Positions 60,506-64,000 of a stretch of DNA of 64,000 bases are shown piece by piece. The notes below the pieces were generated by a model. The model searched no databases. It had not been told where the DNA came from and worked only from the letters and a program-made list of their open reading frames with translations. The position numbers and the translations under genes were made by a program. The stretch comes from Streptomyces sp. NBC_00572 (lineage in GTDB: Bacteria; Actinomycetota; Actinomycetes; Streptomycetales; Streptomycetaceae): the NCBI RefSeq assembly GCF_026341815.1, contig NZ_JAPENX010000001.1:3100001-3164000 (forward strand). The letters are read 5' to 3'. Position 1 is the stretch's first letter, and every line of letters starts with the position of its first letter.

Positions 60506-61228
60506 TCACGGCAGGGGCCGCTGCCGGGGCAGGGGCCGGGTCAGGGTGTCGTCGGCGACCCGGGCGCGGTCGCCCGCCCCGGGCGGCGGGGCGAGGGTGA
60601 TCCCCGCCCCGGTGAGGATGCCGAGGTCCAGCTCCCAGTCGTAGCGGGAGCGGTCCTCCCAGACGGCGAAGGCGGCGCGGACGTGTTCCCGGGCCTGCGA
60701 TCCGCTCATCCCCGTGACCTTCACGAGGTGGGCGAAGGCCCGGTCCTCGATGCCGCGCACCTGAGCCAGGCCGAAGTGGGTGACGGTGTGGCAGTCGGTG
60801 CAGAGGCAGATGAGCCGCCTGAGGGTCTGGACCCGGGTGGTGGGTTCGTAGGTCCACCGCTCGTGGGCCTCCAGCCACCGACGGGCCTCCCTGTCCTCGC
60901 CCGCACCACAGGCCTCGCAGCGCCGGCCGGCCCGGCCGGTGATCATCCGGCGCAGCCGCTCCCAGTCGGCCTGGGCCACGCAGGACCGGACGTTGGTGAA
61001 CCAGCAGGTGCGCGGGACGAGGTCGACGAAGAGCCCGCTGCCGAGTGTCCGGTCCTCGCCGGGCAGCAGGTCGGGTACGGCCGCGGCGGCGGCCCACCGG
61101 GCCAGTTCGGCCATTCCGGCCCGGGGCGCGAACCACCGCTTGGCGACGGGATCCCAACGGGCCCCGCCGCGCTTGGCCGCGTCCTTCTCGGCGTACGGCA
61201 CGTCCAGCCAGACCCGCTCAACCGGCAT
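60506..61228 (-). CDS. DUF5710-HNH-like zinc-binding protein
   Basis: This 240-residue protein starts with a DUF5710-type module (WLDVPYAEKDAAKRGGARWD, then PVAKRWFAP), a small fold often found on DNA-processing proteins of phages and plasmids. A zinc-binding HNH-like core follows: CEACG (Cys104, Cys107), LEAHERWTYE (Glu120, His122, Glu123) and CTDCHTVTH (Cys143, Cys146, His147, His151). This is the layout of HNH nucleases or related recombination-endonuclease VII folds. It could cut DNA or be a degenerate binder. The ATG follows GGGGGG by 6 nt. No toxin immunity gene is adjacent. Confidence 0.72.
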   Translation of the reverse strand: MPVERVWLDVPYAEKDAAKRGGARWDPVAKRWFAPRAGMAELARWAAAAAVPDLLPGEDRTLGSGLFVDLVPRTCWFTNVRSCVAQADWERLRRMITGRAGRRCEACGAGEDREARRWLEAHERWTYEPTTRVQTLRRLICLCTDCHTVTHFGLAQVRGIEDRAFAHLVKVTGMSGSQAREHVRAAFAVWEDRSRYDWELDLGILTGAGITLAPPPGAGDRARVADDTLTRPLPRQRPLP

Positions 61229-61310
61229 GTGGAACCCCCCTGTTGGCCTCGCTCCATGGTGGCACGGGCCGCGGAGGCCGACAGGGGGTTCGGGGAGGTC
61301 CGGAGTGCTG

Positions 61311-61724
61311 TCAGGGGCGGGGCTGGGTGAACCGCAGCATGTTGCCGGACGGGTCGCGGAAGGCGCAGTCGCGGACGCCGTACGGCTGGTCGACCGGCTC
61401 CTGGAGGACCTCGCCGCCGGCGGCCCGGATGTGTTCGAAGGTGGCGTCGACGTCCTCGGTGGAGAAGATCACGCCGCGCAGCATGCCCTTGGCGAGCAGC
61501 TCGGCCACGGCCTGCCGGTCGGCCGGGGAGGCGTTGGGGTCGGCCAGCGGCGGTTCGAGGACGATCTCCACGTCCGGCTGCGCGGGCGACCCTACGGTCA
61601 CCCAGCGCATCCCTTCGAAACCGACGTCGTTCCGCACTTCGAGGCCGAGGGCGTCGCGGTAGAAGGCGAGGGCCTTGTCGTGGTCGTCGACTGCGATGAA
61701 GCACTGCGAGAGCTTGACGTTCAT
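61311..61724 (-). CDS. VOC-family (glyoxalase-like) protein
   Basis: This 137-residue protein has the paired beta-alpha-beta motifs of the vicinal oxygen chelate fold: CFIAVDDHDKALAFYRDALG at the N-terminus and RDCAFRDPSGNMLRFTQP at the end. The N-terminal metal ligand His typical of glyoxalase I is replaced (CFIAV), while Glu and acid positions remain, so it may bind antibiotics or act as a dioxygenase-like enzyme. The ATG has TAGCTT 7 nt upstream, suggesting a leaderless mRNA. An AraC-like gene lies directly upstream on the same strand. Confidence 0.88.
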   Translation of the reverse strand: MNVKLSQCFIAVDDHDKALAFYRDALGLEVRNDVGFEGMRWVTVGSPAQPDVEIVLEPPLADPNASPADRQAVAELLAKGMLRGVIFSTEDVDATFEHIRAAGGEVLQEPVDQPYGVRDCAFRDPSGNMLRFTQPRP

Positions 61725-61731
61725 GAGATCG

Positions 61732-61737
61732 AAGCTA
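61732..61737 (-). promoter_or_regulatory. -10 element for leaderless VOC gene
   Basis: TAGCTT on the minus strand lies 7 nt before the ATG at 61724. The gene therefore need not depend on read-through from the AraC-like gene. Confidence 0.45.
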
Positions 61738-61788
61738 CGGCGGACGGCAGGATTCCGCTTCTCCGAAACCGACCGATGGGGGATCCCC

Positions 61789-62196
61789 TCAACTCCTTCG
61801 TACCGGCCGGGTGCGGACCTTGGCGACACAGGCGGGGATCGCGGCGCCGTCGTCGTGGCGGCGGGCCCGGTAGGCGGACGGCGTCTCGCCGACCAGTTCG
61901 GTGAAGCGGGAGCTGAAGGACCCGAGCGAGGTGCACCCGACGGCGAAGCAGACGTCCGTGACGCTCAGGTCGCCCCGCCGGAGCAGCGCCTTGGCCCGCT
62001 CGACGCGGCGGGTCATGAGGTAGCCGTACGGGGTCTCGCCGAAGGCGGCGCGGAAGCTGCGCGCGAAGTGCCCGGTCGACATGAGGGCGACGGAGGCGAG
62101 GGCGGCCACGTCGAGCGGCAGCGCGTAGTCGCGGTCCATCACGTCCCGCGCACGGCGCAGCCGTACCAGGTCCTCCAGGGTCACGTTCACCAGCAT
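61789..62196 (-). CDS. AraC-family regulator, DNA-binding domain only
   Basis: This 135-residue protein consists of the double helix-turn-helix of AraC proteins with no ligand domain: ALASVALMSTGHFARSFRAA followed by FGETPYGYLMTRRVERAKAL, then VTDVCFAVGCTSLGSFSSRF. Such short members resemble SoxS/MarA and are controlled at the level of synthesis. A basic C-terminal tail (VAKVRTRPVRRS) follows. The VOC gene lies 64 nt downstream on the same strand, and such AraC-VOC pairs are common. Confidence 0.9.
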   Translation of the reverse strand: MLVNVTLEDLVRLRRARDVMDRDYALPLDVAALASVALMSTGHFARSFRAAFGETPYGYLMTRRVERAKALLRRGDLSVTDVCFAVGCTSLGSFSSRFTELVGETPSAYRARRHDDGAAIPACVAKVRTRPVRRS

Positions 62197-62256
62197 GGCA
62201 CGGCGGGGGAGGGTCGGCGGGGGAGGGCGGGCGCGGGGTCGGCGGGGGCACGTCCC

Positions 62257-62931
62257 TCAGTGCGCGGACACGGACACGTGCGCGAGCAGGCGGTCCAGCG
62301 GGCGGGGCACCTCGGCGAGGGCCAGGGCGTCGATGAGCGAGCGGGCGTACTGGCTCTTGCGGCCGCTGATGGTGCCCATGAAGCGCCGCAGCTGCCGTTC
62401 CACGTTCCGTTCGCGCTGGGCGGGCTGCTTCTGGAAGATGCGGAAGGCCCGCAGGTCGCCCTGGGCGTCGACGACCCGCTGCACCGACTCGGCGCCGAGC
62501 GAGCGGATCAGCTCCTCCTCCAGGTCGGCGACGCACACGTAGAAGCCGAGCGGCTCCATGTCGGCGCGCGCGAGGTCGTGGCCGAGCCCCGCTCGTTCCA
62601 GGGCGCGCGCGAAGTGGCCTTCCTCGCCGGCGTCGCACAGACCGGCCAGCGGTACGTCGAGCCCCCGGGGTCCGAGCAGCTGCACGAATCTGCCGATGTT
62701 CGTCGCTCCTCCGAGCGGGACGACGGCGATGCCCTCCGCGGCGAGGGAGCGGCCGTGTCGGGCGGCCAGCGCGTCGAGCGCGACCTCGTCGCTGACCCCT
62801 TCGACCAGTACGGCCGTCCGCAGCTCGGCGCCGGCCGCCAGCTCGCGCGCCGCCGCCGCGGCCGCCGGAGCCTGCGCACTGTCGGCCGCCCACTCGATGA
62901 CCGCCTGCCGGAACCGCGCTGTCGCATCCAT
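62257..62931 (-). CDS. TOPRIM-domain protein (OLD-like nuclease fragment type)
   Basis: This 224-residue protein has a stand-alone TOPRIM fold, with the catalytic Glu in VLVEGVSDEVALDAL (about Glu44) and the acidic motif AGLCDAGEEGHFARAL (about Asp100). This matches the C-terminal nuclease domain of OLD-family proteins, but no ATPase domain is present. C-terminal helices (ERQLRRFMGTISGRKSQYAR) may bind nucleic acid. The ATG at 62931 was chosen because GGGG lies close upstream; ATG 62949 is an alternative. It is divergent from the XRE regulator, and a 28-nt palindrome lies between. Confidence 0.75.
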   Translation of the reverse strand: MDATARFRQAVIEWAADSAQAPAAAAAARELAAGAELRTAVLVEGVSDEVALDALAARHGRSLAAEGIAVVPLGGATNIGRFVQLLGPRGLDVPLAGLCDAGEEGHFARALERAGLGHDLARADMEPLGFYVCVADLEEELIRSLGAESVQRVVDAQGDLRAFRIFQKQPAQRERNVERQLRRFMGTISGRKSQYARSLIDALALAEVPRPLDRLLAHVSVSAH

Positions 62932-62972
62932 GATCCCCAGTTTTCTCATTCATGGGGTGCGAGTCGAGGGTG

Positions 62973-63000
62973 ACTATTGCAAGCAGCTGCTTGCAATAGT
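62973..63000. promoter_or_regulatory. 28-nt perfect palindrome between TOPRIM and XRE genes
   Basis: ACTATTGCAAGCAG followed immediately by its complement forms a 28-nt perfect palindrome. TTGC half-sites continue on the right (TAGTTAGCAAAGG). It lies 26 nt before the XRE start and 42 nt before the TOPRIM start, so it should control both directions. Confidence 0.8.
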
Positions 63001-63025
63001 TAGCAAAGGCTGGCATGGTCGGAGC

Positions 63026-63460
63026 ATGGCATCGCTCAACGTCGGCAATCTCGGTGAGTACCTCCGCGAGCAGCGGCGGACCGCACAGTTGTCCCTGCGG
63101 CAGCTCGCCGACGCCGCCGGGGTGTCGAACCCGTACCTGAGTCAGATCGAGCGTGGGCTGCGCAAGCCCAGCGCCGAGGTGTTGCAGCAGGTCGCGAAGG
63201 CGCTGCGGATCTCCGCCGAGACGCTCTACGTACGGGCCGGGATCCTCGACGAGAAGGAGCGGGAGGAGCTGGAGACGCGCGCCGTCATCCTCGCCGATCC
63301 CTCGATCAACGAGCGGCAGAAGCAGGTGCTGCTCCAGATCTACGACTCCTTCCGCAAGGAGAACGCCGCGGAGGCCGCGGAGGCCGCCGAGGCCGCCGGA
63401 GCCGCCGAGGCCGCCGCCGAGGCGGCCGGGGCAGCGGCCCCCGATGCCGAACGCCACTGA
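63026..63460 (+). CDS. XRE-family regulator, Rv0474-like
   Basis: This 144-residue regulator has a helix-turn-helix of the Cro/XRE type (LSLRQLADAAGVSNPYLSQI followed by ERGLRKPSAEVLQQVAKALR) and a short C-terminal segment ISAETLYVRAGILDEKE. The sequence closely recalls the regulator encoded before hbhA in mycobacteria (Rv0474, from memory). The last 35 residues are Ala/Glu repeats (AEAAEAAEAAGAAEAAAEA). The ATG follows GGAG closely. The palindrome upstream is its likely operator. Confidence 0.9.
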   Translation: MASLNVGNLGEYLREQRRTAQLSLRQLADAAGVSNPYLSQIERGLRKPSAEVLQQVAKALRISAETLYVRAGILDEKEREELETRAVILADPSINERQKQVLLQIYDSFRKENAAEAAEAAEAAGAAEAAAEAAGAAAPDAERH

Positions 63461-63506
63461 GCCAGCCCTCGCTCGTCCGTACGTCACATCCGGGAGGACC
63501 ACCAGC

Positions 63507-64000
63507 ATGGCCATCATCGACGAACTGCGTACCCCTCTCTACTTCGCCGCCGGCACCGCCGACCTCGCCGTGCAGCAGGCCAAGAAGGTTCCCGGCCTGA
63601 TCGAGCAGATCGCCGCCGAGGCGCCCGCCCGCATCGAGGCCGTACGGAAGACCGACCCCAAGGCCGTGCAGGAGAAGGTGACCGCGCAGGCCAAGGAGGC
63701 CCAGGCCACCGTGCAGTCGAAGTTCGCCGATGTCGTCGGCGGTCTCGACACGGACCTCAAGAAGCTCGGCGAGACCGCCCAGGACCTCGCGCTGCGCGGT
63801 GTCGGCGTCGCCGCCGAGTACGCCGTCAAGGCGCGCGAGAAGTACGAGGAGGTCGCCGCTCACGGCGAGGAGGCCGTGAAGGCCTGGCGTGGCGAGGTCG
63901 CCGAGGAGATCACCGAGATCGCCGTCGTCGTCGAGCCGGAGGAGACCAAGGCCGAGGAGCCGGTGGCGGCCTCCGCCGAGTCCGAGTCCGTCGAGGCCAA
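63507..64000 (+). CDS. HbhA-like coiled-coil protein (3' end beyond window)
   Basis: At least 164 residues are visible. An N-terminal helix (MAIIDELRTPLYFAAGTADL) is followed by a long amphipathic coiled coil (VQEKVTAQAKEAQATVQSKF to YAVKAREKYEEVAAHGEE), then an acidic Glu/Ala-rich region. This is the arrangement of heparin-binding haemagglutinin HbhA and related surface or lipid-associated proteins; in HbhA the far C-terminus is Lys/Pro/Ala-rich and methylated, but that part lies outside the window. The ATG follows GGGAGG. It is 46 nt downstream of the XRE gene and probably under its control. Confidence 0.85.
   Translation, partial: MAIIDELRTPLYFAAGTADLAVQQAKKVPGLIEQIAAEAPARIEAVRKTDPKAVQEKVTAQAKEAQATVQSKFADVVGGLDTDLKKLGETAQDLALRGVGVAAEYAVKAREKYEEVAAHGEEAVKAWRGEVAEEITEIAVVVEPEETKAEEPVAASAESESVEA

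Overview
The window is very GC-rich with almost exclusively G/C third codon positions. It carries marker genes of the genus Streptomyces: mycothiol synthase, GlnR, CsoR, the nickel regulator Nur, the sporulation anti-sigma factor RsiG and the cmd differentiation cluster. Gene content and order match, from memory, the conserved core region of S. coelicolor running roughly from SCO4126 to SCO4190. I see no tRNA, rRNA, CRISPR array, intact insertion sequence or prophage. Both ends cut a gene: a sensor kinase on the left and an HbhA-like coiled-coil protein on the right.

Layout. 1-3.4 kb: sensor kinase, drug-type ABC exporter and a GNAT acetyltransferase. 3.4-10.5 kb: six minus-strand genes (cmdA-F type) forming a chromosomal type IV secretion-like membrane machine, with a divergent lytic transglycosylase/NlpC-P60 hydrolase at 10.8 kb. 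12-14.7 kb: PAP2 phosphatase, small and lipoprotein genes, and the copper repressor csoR with its operator. 14.9-24.8 kb: a phosphate island with a PhoU-like protein and PiT transporter, pstSCAB under a PHO box, and a NUDIX-CHAD-ppk operon. 25-31 kb: a GntR/ABC operon with a large autoregulatory palindrome, mshD, a secreted 5'-nucleotidase and a PI-PLC-like protein. 31.2-37 kb: an MprAB-like two-component system next to an HtrA-type protease, a LacI regulator and glnR.

37-42.9 kb: hydrolase, MoaD-like protein and membrane proteins, then a sulfur group (cysteine-rich leader peptide, thiosulfate sulfurtransferase, SseC-like protein, DsrE-like protein). 42.9-45.6 kb: three overlapping paralogous single-pass membrane proteins of unknown function. 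45.7-49.2 kb: small membrane protein, nitrobindin-like protein, nur, ygfZ, dtd and rsiG. 49.3-64 kb is more accessory: Eis-like acetyltransferase, TetR-controlled DrrAB-like exporter, HelD-like ATPase, MarR/MFS/WYL drug-response operon, methyltransferase, DUF5710/HNH-like protein, VOC and AraC proteins, a TOPRIM protein, and an XRE regulator plus HbhA-like protein.

Cross-cutting observations. At least fourteen genes have a TANNNT -10 hexamer 6-7 nt before the start codon and are probably leaderless. Two copies of the same inverted repeat (GCCGTGTCCGGAAAGT) lie 57 kb apart between convergent genes. Several regulators sit beside clear palindromes that are likely operators. Functional names rest on motifs read by eye and on family knowledge; no database search was possible.
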